Shown here: piece after piece, positions 7,812-15,485 of the stretch
How the letters are laid out: every line of letters begins with the position of its first letter
Position numbering within the stretch: the stretch's first letter is position 1
Assembly (NCBI GenBank): GCA_038229875.1
Contig: JBBROA010000037.1
Coordinates: 1-31,523 of the forward strand
Origin: JALYUA01 sp038229875
GTDB taxonomy: Bacteria > Acidobacteriota > Thermoanaerobaculia > UBA5066 > Gp7-AA6
Direction: 5' to 3'
DNA length: 31,523 bases
Made by a program: the position numbers and the translations under genes
Notes under the pieces: generated by a model
Databases searched by the model: none
Told to the model about the DNA's origin: nothing
What the model saw: only the letters and a program-made list of their open reading frames with translations

Positions 7812-8543
7812 CTAGTGCAAGTTGAAGGTGACGGTGACGGTGAGGTAAACACGGACGGCCCGGCCGTTTAACGTGGCCGGCTTGTATTTCCAGCCTGACA
7901 CGGCCCGCACGGCGGAGGCGTCCAGCAGAGGATTGACCGATTTCAAGACCTTGACTTCTTCGACGCTCCCGCTGGCCGTGATGATGGCTTCGAGGATGAC
8001 GACCCCCTCCATGCGCGCCTTGCGAGCGGCCTCCGGATACTGGGGCTCGACCTTGCTCTGAAGCGCGGGCGCTTTGACCTCCCCGCCCACCCGGAGCGGC
8101 TCGTCGCCCCCTCCCGCTCCGCCGGTCCCGCCGACGACACCTCCGAGCACGCCTCCAGGGACTCCACCTTCGACACCGCCTTCCACGCCGCCTTCGACAC
8201 CGCCGGTCGAGGGCGCCTCCGGCGCGGAGGGAGCAACCGGGATCTTTTCGGGGATGATGGTCGGCTGCACCATTTCTGAGGAGCGGACGGGCACGACCTT
8301 CTGGACTTCCACCGCCTTGGGGGCCGCCTTCGGCGCCGCCGGGGGCGGGGGCGGCGGCGGGGGAGCTGCTGCATAAAAAGTCACGGGGATCGGAGGCTCC
8401 GGCACGTCATCGACGAACCAGATCGACGCTCCAACGATGATCCCGATCACGACGGCATGAATCGCGATCGAGACGGGCAGGGTCAGCGCCGTCTTTGCGC
8501 CGCTTTTGCGGTTGCCCGATTCGATCAGCACATCTTCGAACAT
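7812..8543 (-). CDS. tonB: TonB-family energy transducer with a Gly-Gly-Val repeat linker
   Basis: A 243-residue TonB-type protein. Residues 1-19 are cytoplasmic and 20-43 form the single membrane anchor (SIAIHAVVIGIIVGASIWF). A run of prolines (APPPPPPPPAAP) starts the periplasmic spanning region. The middle then holds about six tandem GGVx units (GGVEGGVEGGVEGGV, then GGVPGGVLGGVVGG), replacing the usual long Pro-Lys rod. The C-terminal TonB domain has VEPQYPEAARKARMEGVVIL and AVSGWKYKPATLNGRAV, which contact TonB-dependent outer membrane receptors. GGGAGGAGAG precedes the ATG. The gene is followed by exbB and two exbDs. The GGV repeat is coded by near-identical 12-base units (about 8130-8220), so its length may vary between strains. 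Confidence 0.93.
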   Translation of the reverse strand: MFEDVLIESGNRKSGAKTALTLPVSIAIHAVVIGIIVGASIWFVDDVPEPPIPVTFYAAAPPPPPPPPAAPKAAPKAVEVQKVVPVRSSEMVQPTIIPEKIPVAPSAPEAPSTGGVEGGVEGGVEGGVPGGVLGGVVGGTGGAGGGDEPLRVGGEVKAPALQSKVEPQYPEAARKARMEGVVILEAIITASGSVEEVKVLKSVNPLLDASAVRAVSGWKYKPATLNGRAVRVYLTVTVTFNLH

Positions 8544-8574
8544 GTCTCTCCTCCCAACTCACAGGACACCGGAT

Positions 8575-9411
8575 CTACCTGGCCGGTTCCGGCGTCGGCG
8601 TGGTGGCGGCAACTTTCTTACGCAATTCGAGTGCCTGTTGCCGATAACGGTCGGCTGTCGCGATGTCCTCCTGCTGCTTGGCGGGGTCCGTTTCGACTTT
8701 GGCCTTCTCGCGGTACAGCAGGTTGATGTACGTCAGGGCGTCGAAATTATCGGGTTTGATCTGAAGCGCCTTCTCGACCGCGTGAAGACCGGTATCGACG
8801 ATCTGCGTACGGGTCGCTGGATCGATGTCCGGGTAGTGGTACGAGCGGTCCCAGGCCTGGACCCCGATCATCACGTACGCCTCCGGGTTGTTCGGCTCGA
8901 GCTCGGTCCGCTTGTTCAGCCACTCGAAGCCCTGCTTGAAGTCGCCCTTCTTGAAGTACATCGCCGCGAGCGACTGGATGGCTTTGGTATCCTTCGGATC
9001 CGACTGCAGTCGCTGCTTGTAGAAGCCGATGGCGTCGTCGTACCGGTCCGTCGAGAGATACATCGAGACCAGGAACTCGTTCGCCCGCTTGTCCTCGGGA
9101 TGCGCCGCCAGGTAGGTCTTCAGGTTCTCGATCGCTTTCGCGGCGAACTCCTGGTCTTTCTGGTGCTTCGAGCCGGGCTGGTACATCGCCATGTAGGCGA
9201 GGCCGATGTTCTTCTGGAGCTTGGTCTGGGAGGGATCCAGGCGGGAGGCGTTCTCGTAGCTCGCCAGCGCGGCAGGGTAGTTGCCGGCCTTGAAGGCTTC
9301 GTTGCCTCGTTTGACTTCCTGCCGCGCCTGGATCTTCTTGCAGCCGGCGAACGGGATCGTCGCCAGGAGGAGAAGAGCGGCGGCGGCGGAGCGAAAACGT
9401 CGACTTGGCAT
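8575..9411 (-). CDS. TPR-repeat lipoprotein heading the Ton operon
   Basis: A 278-residue exported protein with a lipoprotein signal: basic start, hydrophobic AAALLLLATIPFAGC, with Cys24 as the likely lipidated residue. The rest is made of tetratricopeptide repeats, visible as GNEAFKAGNYPAALASYENASRLDPS, a unit with IENLKTYLAAHPEDKRANEF, DDAIGFYKQRLQSDPKDTKA, DFKQGFEWLNKRTELEPNN and VEKALQIKPDNFDALTYINL. TPR units form scaffolds for protein binding. Its stop lies 31 bases before tonB, making it the first gene of the five-gene Ton block. I infer a membrane-attached assembly factor for that system, but the partner is unknown. AGAGGAG precedes the ATG. Confidence 0.9.
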   Translation of the reverse strand: MPSRRFRSAAAALLLLATIPFAGCKKIQARQEVKRGNEAFKAGNYPAALASYENASRLDPSQTKLQKNIGLAYMAMYQPGSKHQKDQEFAAKAIENLKTYLAAHPEDKRANEFLVSMYLSTDRYDDAIGFYKQRLQSDPKDTKAIQSLAAMYFKKGDFKQGFEWLNKRTELEPNNPEAYVMIGVQAWDRSYHYPDIDPATRTQIVDTGLHAVEKALQIKPDNFDALTYINLLYREKAKVETDPAKQQEDIATADRYRQQALELRKKVAATTPTPEPAR

Positions 9412-9609
9412 TCTGGGATGCTCCTCTGCTTTTCGCTTTTTATCGCTTTTCCGGGCCTTTTGGGCGCCTTCCGGAGAGGCGAATTCTGTTGAATTCCCGG
9501 GGACATTGCAACATCGTTTTTTTTAACCTCTTGCGGGGACGGGCGCTCCGCGCTTCGACGGGGAATAATGACTCGAGCGCCGGCGCTTGTCGCTCGGCAG
9601 GAGGCACAT

Positions 9610-11307
9610 TTGAAGATACCCTTCGCCCTCGTCGGGCTGCTCGCGGCCACGGTCTCGCTGGCGCAGACCCCGAAAGCCCCCTCCGCGCCGGCGCCCATGC
9701 CTCCGGTTGGCGAGCGCGTCGAGGTCCACATCAGCAACGTCGAAGTGGTGGTTACGGATTCCAAAGGGAACCGCGTCACGGACCTGACGAAGAACGACTT
9801 CGAGGTGTTCCAGGACGGCGTGCCCCAGGCGCTCGAGAATTTCTATGCCGTCGGCGGCGGGAGGGTGACCTTCGGCGACGGAAAGAGCGAGCCTCTGGAG
9901 GCGGTCGAGTCGCGCGGAGACTTTCCGCAGGAGATCAAGGCCCGATTCATCCTCTATATCGACAACCTGAACATCTCTCCGCAGAATCGCAACCGGATGT
10001 TCGGCAAGCTGAAGGACTTCGTCCTGAAAAACGTCGGACCCCGTGCCGAGGCGGAGGTGATCACCTTCAACCGCTCGCTCAAGGTGAAGCGCAAATTCAC
10101 CGCGGACCCCACGGAGATCTTGTCGGCCCTCGAGGAGATCGAACGCGAGACGGGCGGCGGGACTTCGACAGCGGGGGAGCGGAGAGACAGCCTCCACCGG
10201 ATCGACGAATCCCGGTCCGCGGATGAAGCGCTCCAGATCGCGCGGCAGTACTCCCGGTCGCTTCGCAACGATCTCGAGTTCGACGTGGACGCGTTCAAGA
10301 ACACGTTGAACGCGCTCGCGGGCATCAAGGGACGCAAGGTGCTCGTGTACGTTTCCGAGGGGCTCCCGGCCCCGGCCGGGATGGAGCTCTTCGACGCCGT
10401 TCAGAAGAAGTATCAGTCCGGAACGTCGACGCTCGAGGCGTTCGAGTTCGACATGAGCGCCAAGTACGCCAGCATAATCCAGGCGGCCAACGCGCAGGGC
10501 GTCACGATCTGGGCGCTCGACGCTTCGGGACTGACTGTCGACGAGATGATCACCGCGGAGAACCGGAGCTTCGGCAACCGGCCGAGCGACTTCCTGATGC
10601 GCCAGAACTCGCAGGGCCCGCTTCAGATGCTCGCCGAGCAGACGGGCGGGATGGCCTCGATCAACACAAACAGCTGGGAACGCAGCTTAAACGAGCTCGG
10701 GAAAGACTTCTCGAGCTTCTACTCGCTCGGGTACCGAACGTCCCGCTCGGCGGTCGACCGGCCGCACTCGATCACCGTCAACGTGAAGCGCAAGGGGATG
10801 CGGGCGCGCTTCCGCAAGACGTTCCTCGAGAAGACGCCCGAGACCCTGGCCGCCGAGGCGGTCCAGGCGAGCCTCTTCTACCCGCGGGACGACAACCCGC
10901 TCGGCATCCACGTGACACTCGGCACCCAGAAGCCGTACAACGACGAGAATTTCGCGATTCCCGTGCGGATCGCGGTGCCGATCGGCAAGCTCGGTCTGCT
11001 CCCGACCGGAGACCGTTACGAGGGGGCGTTTTTCGTGTACGTCATCGCCCGCGACGCCGCCGAGAAACAGTCGGACCTCGCGATCCAGCGGCAGGTCGTC
11101 GTGGTCCCGATGAAAGACCTCACGGCGGCGCAGGCGAAAGACTGGTTCTACGATTTCACGATGACTGTCGGCCCCGGCAGCCAGAGGATTGCGTTCGCGG
11201 TCCGGGACGGCAGCACGGGCGCGACCTCCTACTACCAGAAGAACCTTTTCGTCTCGCTCCTGCCGAAGGACACGGGGAAGAAGGACGAGAAGCCGAAGAC
11301 CAATTGA
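9610..11307 (+). CDS. Secreted VWFA-related (Acidobacteria-type) protein, TTG start
   Basis: An exported protein of 565 residues with the VWFA-related domain that is abundant in Acidobacteria. I chose TTG 9610 because AGGAGG (9599-9604) lies five bases before it and it yields a clean signal peptide (KIPFALVGLLAATVSLA, cut near AQT). An upstream ATG at 9568 would put 14 polar residues ahead of the signal. The domain opens with VEVHISNVEVVVTDSKGNRV and DFEVFQDGVPQALENFYAV, a typical Ig-like prelude. The VWA fold follows from RFILYIDNLNISPQNRNRM. The metal-binding DxSxS is altered to DNLNIS, so metal binding is uncertain. KVLVYVSEGLP and VTIWALDASGLTVDEM are core strands. FYSLGYRTSRSAVDRPHSI follows, then a C-terminal beta domain. 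Its function is not known for the family. Confidence 0.88.
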   Translation: MKIPFALVGLLAATVSLAQTPKAPSAPAPMPPVGERVEVHISNVEVVVTDSKGNRVTDLTKNDFEVFQDGVPQALENFYAVGGGRVTFGDGKSEPLEAVESRGDFPQEIKARFILYIDNLNISPQNRNRMFGKLKDFVLKNVGPRAEAEVITFNRSLKVKRKFTADPTEILSALEEIERETGGGTSTAGERRDSLHRIDESRSADEALQIARQYSRSLRNDLEFDVDAFKNTLNALAGIKGRKVLVYVSEGLPAPAGMELFDAVQKKYQSGTSTLEAFEFDMSAKYASIIQAANAQGVTIWALDASGLTVDEMITAENRSFGNRPSDFLMRQNSQGPLQMLAEQTGGMASINTNSWERSLNELGKDFSSFYSLGYRTSRSAVDRPHSITVNVKRKGMRARFRKTFLEKTPETLAAEAVQASLFYPRDDNPLGIHVTLGTQKPYNDENFAIPVRIAVPIGKLGLLPTGDRYEGAFFVYVIARDAAEKQSDLAIQRQVVVVPMKDLTAAQAKDWFYDFTMTVGPGSQRIAFAVRDGSTGATSYYQKNLFVSLLPKDTGKKDEKPKTN

Positions 11308-11371
11308 ACCGCCGCCGCCCGGCGGGAGTGGTCCCTCTCCCGCTACGCCGTCTCCCGATACGATAGGGTCG

Positions 11372-12052
11372 ATGCCGCCGCGGCCGTCCCTGGTTCTCTT
11401 CGCGCGGGTCCCGGTGGCCGGGCGCGTGAAGACGCGCCTGGCTCCGAGGCTGACGGAGGAAGGAGCCCTGCGGCTCTACCGGGCGTTTCTCCAAGATGCG
11501 GCGCGCCTCTACGGAGCGGGGGTTGCCTGGGACCCCGTGCTCGCGGCGGAGCCGGACCCCGACGCGCCGGAGCTCGCCGCGCTCTTTCCGCCGCCCTGGA
11601 GGCGACAGGCACAGCGGCCGGGGGGGCTCGGCGAGAAGCTGACCGACGCCTTCTCCCGCGAGTTCGCCCGAGGTGCGCCATCGGCCATCGCCGTCGGGTC
11701 AGACCATCCGGCTCTGTCCCGCTCGGCGGTCGCGGAGGCCCTGGCCCGTGTCGCAGGGGGGGGCGCCGCGGTCATCCCCGCCGAGGACGGCGGCTACTGT
11801 GCCATTGCGTTCGCCGCCGGCGCTCCGTGGGAAGAGGCGCTGCGCGACGTCCCGTGGTCGACGGGCGCCGTCCTCGAAGTCACCCGCGAACGGCTCGCGC
11901 GCTTCGGTGTGGCGCTCTCGATGCTTCCGGCCGGCTATGACGTGGACCGTCCAGAAGACGTCGACAGGCTGCGGAGGGATCTTTCGGGCCGGGACCCGCG
12001 GTCCGCCGATTTTCCGGAGGCGACCGCGCGGGCCTTAGCGGCGCTCCCATGA
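11372..12052 (+). CDS. TIGR04282/DUF2064-family transferase-like protein (GT-A fold)
   Basis: A 226-residue protein of the TIGR04282 (DUF2064) family, related to nucleotide-sugar and molybdenum-cofactor nucleotidyltransferases. The nucleotide-binding start reads LVLFARVPVAGRVKTRLAP. The metal-binding block is VGSDHPALS, and the late motif EDGGYCAIAF corresponds to the family's DGGY. The DVPWSTGAVLEVTRERL segment is also typical. Members are found beside many sugar or isoprenoid genes, but their acceptor is mostly unknown. ATG 11372 is chosen because the family motif begins five residues later. A TACGAT at 11355-11360, about ten bases upstream, could be a -10, giving a very short leader. The end overlaps nnr by ATGA. 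It is not a full-length glycosyltransferase. Confidence 0.85.
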   Translation: MPPRPSLVLFARVPVAGRVKTRLAPRLTEEGALRLYRAFLQDAARLYGAGVAWDPVLAAEPDPDAPELAALFPPPWRRQAQRPGGLGEKLTDAFSREFARGAPSAIAVGSDHPALSRSAVAEALARVAGGGAAVIPAEDGGYCAIAFAAGAPWEEALRDVPWSTGAVLEVTRERLARFGVALSMLPAGYDVDRPEDVDRLRRDLSGRDPRSADFPEATARALAALP

Positions 12053-13608
12053 TCCCGGTTCTCGACGCAAGGCAGATGCGCGCGGCGGACGCGGCCGCGA
12101 TCCGCGCCGGGGCTTCCGTCTCGGAGCTCATGGAGAACGCGGCCGCGGTGCTCGTCGCGGAGATCGAGGCGAGCTTTCCGGAGTGGCGCCGCGTGGTGGT
12201 GGCCTGCGGTCCCGGGAACAACGGGGGAGACGGTCTTGCGGCTGCCCGCCTTCTCGTCCGCGGCGGCATTTCGGTTTCGCTCTTCTCGCTGAACGCTCCG
12301 TCGGAATACCGGGGGGCGGCGGCCGAGAATCGGGCGCGCGCGGAGGTGTCGGGGCTCGAGGTCGTCTCTCTCGCGGGCCGCGGCGGGTGGGAGCGCTTTC
12401 GCGAAGCCCTCGCCGGCTGCGACGGCGTGGTCGACGCCCTGTTCGGCACGGGACTGTCGCGTCCTCTGCGGGGGCGCGCGGCGCGCGCGATCGCCGGGAT
12501 CTCCGACGCGGGACGCCCGGTGCTTTCCGCCGACGTCCCGTCGGGGGTGTCTTCGGACTCGGGGCGGATTCCCGGAGCGACCGTCCATGCGGCGCTCACC
12601 GTGGCATTCGCCGCCCCCAAGCTCTGTCACGTTTTGCCTCCCGCTCGCGGCCGCTGCGGCCGCGTCGTCGTCCGGGATATCGGCATCCCGCGGGCGGTTC
12701 TGGACGGGCAGAAAAGCCGCGTGCGACTCGTCGAGCGGGAGGATCTTGCCCGGCTTCTCCCGGCGCGCCCGCTCGGTTCGAACAAGGGGGACTTTGGCCG
12801 TCTCGCGATCATCGCGGGCTCGCGGGGCAAGGCCGGAGCCGCCCTCCTCGCAGCCCGTGGGGCTTTGCGGGCCGGAGCCGGGCTCGTGACGATCTTCTGC
12901 CCCGAGTCGATCGAACGCGTCGCTGTCGGGGGCCTTCCCGAATCCATGACGATGCCGCTTCCGGAACGGGACGGGACGCTCGCGGCGGAAGCTGCAAATG
13001 TCCTCCGGAAGGCGCTCGCCGGCTTCGATGCCGCGGTCGTCGGTCCGGGCTTATCCAGGAGCGGCGGAGTCGACGAGGTTCTCGAGGCTCTGCTGACGGT
13101 GCGGCTGCCGCTCGTCTGCGACGCCGACGCGCTGAATGCCTTCTCCGGCAGGCCCGATGCCTTTTCCCGAAGGCGAGCGCCCACCGTCCTGACCCCGCAC
13201 CCCGGCGAAGCGGGCCGCCTCCTCGGGTCGAGCTCCCGGCAGGTGCAGGAAGACCGCCTGGGAGCCGTGACTCGCCTCTCGAAAACGAGCCGGTCGATCG
13301 TCGTTCTGAAGGGGGAAGCGACGCTGACCGCGACTCCCGCCGGCCGCGTGACCGTGAACCAGACGGGAAATCCGCTGCTCGCCGCGCCCGGCTCGGGAGA
13401 CGTCCTGGCTGGAGTGGTCGGCGCGTTTCTCGCCGCCGGCCTCTCTGCGGAAGACGCGGCGATCGCGGCCGTCTACCTGCACGGCGCGGCGGGAGACCGG
13501 CTGGCGGAGACCTATGGCGACACGGGCATGCTCGCGCGCGAACTCGCGGACGCCCTCCCCCGGACGCGCCGGGAGCTCGCGCCCGTTGCGCCGCGGGAGC
13601 GCGGGTGA
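12049..13608 (+). CDS. nnr: Bifunctional NAD(P)HX epimerase/dehydratase (Nnr)
   Basis: This 519-residue enzyme repairs hydrated NADH and NADPH. The N-terminal epimerase half (YjeF_N) shows MRAADAAAIRAGASVSELME, the PGNNGGDGLAAARLL loop, DALFGTGLSRPL and SADVPSGVSSDSG. The C-terminal half is the ADP/ATP-dependent dehydratase: GDFGRLAIIAGSRGKAGAAL, LTPHPGEAGRLLG, VLKGEATL and the phosphate-binding GSGDVLAGVVGAFLAAGLS. The residues before GSGD read GNPLLAAP where many homologues have GNxxMATGG, a mild variation. Total length is that of the usual fusion. It overlaps the upstream gene by ATGA and the downstream tsaE by GTGA, an arrangement (nnr-tsaE) common in bacteria. Confidence 0.95.
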   Translation: MIPVLDARQMRAADAAAIRAGASVSELMENAAAVLVAEIEASFPEWRRVVVACGPGNNGGDGLAAARLLVRGGISVSLFSLNAPSEYRGAAAENRARAEVSGLEVVSLAGRGGWERFREALAGCDGVVDALFGTGLSRPLRGRAARAIAGISDAGRPVLSADVPSGVSSDSGRIPGATVHAALTVAFAAPKLCHVLPPARGRCGRVVVRDIGIPRAVLDGQKSRVRLVEREDLARLLPARPLGSNKGDFGRLAIIAGSRGKAGAALLAARGALRAGAGLVTIFCPESIERVAVGGLPESMTMPLPERDGTLAAEAANVLRKALAGFDAAVVGPGLSRSGGVDEVLEALLTVRLPLVCDADALNAFSGRPDAFSRRRAPTVLTPHPGEAGRLLGSSSRQVQEDRLGAVTRLSKTSRSIVVLKGEATLTATPAGRVTVNQTGNPLLAAPGSGDVLAGVVGAFLAAGLSAEDAAIAAVYLHGAAGDRLAETYGDTGMLARELADALPRTRRELAPVAPRERG

Positions 13609-14069
13609 ACGAGGAGATTCTCTCCGCCTCCGCGGATGAGACCGAAGAGGCGGGGGCGCGACTGGGCCGAGGCATGGGCACGCGGGACGTCGTCTACCTG
13701 CGTGGAGATCTAGGCGCCGGCAAGACCTGCTTCGTTCGCGGCCTGGCGCGCGGCCTGGGAGCCGCGAGCCGGGAGGTCGCTTCGCCGACGTTTGCGATCG
13801 TCCACGAATACTCCGCGCCCGGCGGCGGCCTCGTGCTTCGCCACGTGGATCTCTATCGGCTGGAGGATCGTCCGGCGGACCTGCTGGCGATCGGCGTCCC
13901 CGATGCGCTCGACGGCGCGCCGGTGGCGATCGAGTGGCCCGGCCGGGCGATCCGCGAGCTGCTGCCGCCGACGATCGAAGTCGTCATGGAGCGCGGAGCG
14001 GGAGAGTCGCGAAGAATCCGATTCGAAGAGCCGGGCGCGGAGCCCGGCTCTCGACGGAATGACCCCTAG
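13605..14069 (+). CDS. tsaE: TsaE, ATPase for tRNA threonylcarbamoyl-adenosine (t6A) formation
   Basis: A 154-residue P-loop protein that partners TsaB and TsaD to make the t6A37 modification in ANN-decoding tRNAs. The Walker A motif is GDLGAGKTCF, followed by VASPTFAIVHEY, HVDLYRLED and a late VAIEWPGRA, all in the order expected for TsaE. The start is GTG 13605, overlapping the nnr stop. It lacks tsaB or tsaD next to it. Its TAG stop shares bases with the TAG of the convergent gene: the four bases CTAG at 14066-14069 serve as both stops. Confidence 0.95.
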   Translation: MNEEILSASADETEEAGARLGRGMGTRDVVYLRGDLGAGKTCFVRGLARGLGAASREVASPTFAIVHEYSAPGGGLVLRHVDLYRLEDRPADLLAIGVPDALDGAPVAIEWPGRAIRELLPPTIEVVMERGAGESRRIRFEEPGAEPGSRRNDP

Positions 14070-14740
14070 AAGGCGAAAACGAAACCGCCATTGACGTCCC
14101 CGTTCGTGAGCCAGTCGCGGCGGTCGCTGCTGCAGTCGTCGAAGAAGGAATCGCACCGGCCATTGCCGTTCCGGTCGTTGCGATTTCGGAGACGGGTGCC
14201 GTAATAGCGGCCGTCGAAGCGCATACCGAAATTCGGCGTGAACATCGTTTTGACGCCGACCGCGCCGCTCGCGGTGAACTTATTCTCGCTGCTCGCCGAC
14301 GCCCCCGGAACGTGCGGATCGAGGCGGGCCGCTCCGGCTCCGATGCTCACGTACGGTGTGATGCGCGGGTTGTGGCCGAAGTTGAACGTCAGGTACCCGA
14401 GGTAGTAGTCGAGGTCGAGCCTGCCGAGCCGCGATGAACCCGTCCCGAAGAGCTGACCGCCGTCGTGCGTCGTGAAAAAGGTCTCCGTGTGCGAGTACTG
14501 CAGCTCGAGCTCGAACGAACGGGTGACGTTGAAACCGAGCCTGCCGCCGAACGTCGCGTGGTCATCGACGTCGACGTCTGAAGTGAAGAGAACGTTCGTG
14601 CCGCGCGAGAAGCGGCCTCCGAAGAGATATCCACCGAACGGGTTGATCTCGACGGTCGTATGAGATCGCGACTGAGCCGGCGCGGCCGCGGCGGTGACGA
14701 TCAGGACGACGAGGGACAGCGACGCGATCCGGGTTTTCAT
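14066..14740 (-). CDS. Outer-membrane beta-barrel protein, OmpA/OmpW-like size
   Basis: A 224-residue exported protein. The signal peptide is IASLSLVVLIVTAAAAPAQS. The mature part is a small barrel: alternating strands such as VEINPFGGYLFGGRFS, FGGRLGFNVTRSFELELQYS, LGYLTFNFG, ITPYVSIGAGAARL, FTASGAVGVKTMFTPNFGMR and a final strand GDVNGGFVFAF ending in Phe, as barrel-assembly substrates usually do. Before the last strand there is an insert, NRNDRNGNGRCDSFFDDC, an Asp/Asn-Gly-rich loop with two Cys that looks like a calcium-binding, disulfide-closed loop. GGAGA precedes the ATG. It follows tlpA on the same strand across a strong stem-loop. The ligand is unknown. Confidence 0.85.
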   Translation of the reverse strand: MKTRIASLSLVVLIVTAAAAPAQSRSHTTVEINPFGGYLFGGRFSRGTNVLFTSDVDVDDHATFGGRLGFNVTRSFELELQYSHTETFFTTHDGGQLFGTGSSRLGRLDLDYYLGYLTFNFGHNPRITPYVSIGAGAARLDPHVPGASASSENKFTASGAVGVKTMFTPNFGMRFDGRYYGTRLRNRNDRNGNGRCDSFFDDCSSDRRDWLTNGDVNGGFVFAF

Positions 14741-14760
14741 GAGGTCTCCAGTGGTAGCGG

Positions 14761-14786
14761 GCGCCCCGCTACGGGACGCGGGGCGC
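14761..14786. repeat. Perfect 9-base inverted repeat between tlpA and the barrel gene
   Basis: GCGCCCCGC (14761-14769) and GCGGGGCGC (14778-14786) form a stem with an 8-base loop, 53 bases after the tlpA stop and 21 bases before the ATG of the barrel gene (minus strand). There is no T-run. It could be a partial terminator or an mRNA-processing/stability hairpin that separates the levels of the two products. Confidence 0.5.
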
Positions 14787-14838
14787 GGACGGGGTGAGGG
14801 ATGCAAGCGCGGGGCCGAGATGAGGGAGAAAGGGGAAT

Positions 14839-15339
14839 CTATTTCGTACCCGACTTCCGGGGGGCCTTGAGATGTTTCTCGATGATCTGTTTCCACTTGC
14901 CTTCCACTTCGGCCGAATAGCCGACCTGGTTGTCGAGCAGCATCCGGTCTGGGCCGATCAGAAACGTCGAGGGGATCCCGAGCGCGGTCATCTGTCCGGC
15001 GTCTTCGGGGGACGCGAAGTAGATGGGAAGCGAGATGTTGTAGCGCTTCATGAACGGCTCGATGCGCTTGCGGTCGGCGTCTATGTTGACCGCGACGACG
15101 ACGAAGTTGCGGTCGCTGTAGTGGTCGTACATCCGCTGCACGACGGGGAGCTCGAGCCGGCAGGGACCGCACCACGTGGCCCACACGTTCACGAGCACGA
15201 CGTTTCCTTTGAGTTGAGACAGGCGGATCGCGCCGCCCTCGGCGCCGGCGAACTCGAGATCCGGGAACATGCGCGTGTCCTGAGCCGAAGCGCCGGCGGC
15301 GGACACCGCCAGGACGAAGGCAAGAATCAAGGAACGCAT
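14839..15339 (-). CDS. TlpA/ResA-like secreted thioredoxin-fold protein
   Basis: A 166-residue periplasmic thiol-disulfide protein. The signal peptide is residues 1-19 (ILAFVLAVSAAGASA). The thioredoxin fold shows VNVWATWCGPCRLELPVV with the active site WCGPC, the Glu typical of TlpA/ResA proteins two to three residues later, and a cis-proline region GIPSTFLIGPD. Such proteins reduce disulfides, for example in cytochrome c maturation or protection of exported proteins. GGAGG lies just before the ATG. The gene is divergent from the asparaginase gene, so the 146 bases at 15340-15485 probably hold promoters for both. No ccd or ccm gene is nearby, so the partner is unclear. Confidence 0.93.
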   Translation of the reverse strand: MRSLILAFVLAVSAAGASAQDTRMFPDLEFAGAEGGAIRLSQLKGNVVLVNVWATWCGPCRLELPVVQRMYDHYSDRNFVVVAVNIDADRKRIEPFMKRYNISLPIYFASPEDAGQMTALGIPSTFLIGPDRMLLDNQVGYSAEVEGKWKQIIEKHLKAPRKSGTK

Positions 15340-15485
15340 CGGACCTCCGGAACAGCATTCTCCCCATTCTTATTTCGCAATCCTTCGGCGCCGGGGCCGG
15401 ATCAGGATAGCCCTATCCCCGCGGAAACCGCACGCGGATCTCGGGAGGCGTTCTGCCCTCCAGGATCGCGTGATAGAAGCGGCCC

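Noticed and set aside
8130..8220. Short tandem repeats considered as a CRISPR array
   Set aside because: The units are 12 bases with no unique spacers and code for a regular Gly-Gly-Val-x linker inside TonB.
9568..9609. ATG 9568 as start of the VWA protein
   Set aside because: It would put polar residues before the signal peptide; TTG 9610 has a perfect AGGAGG five bases before it.
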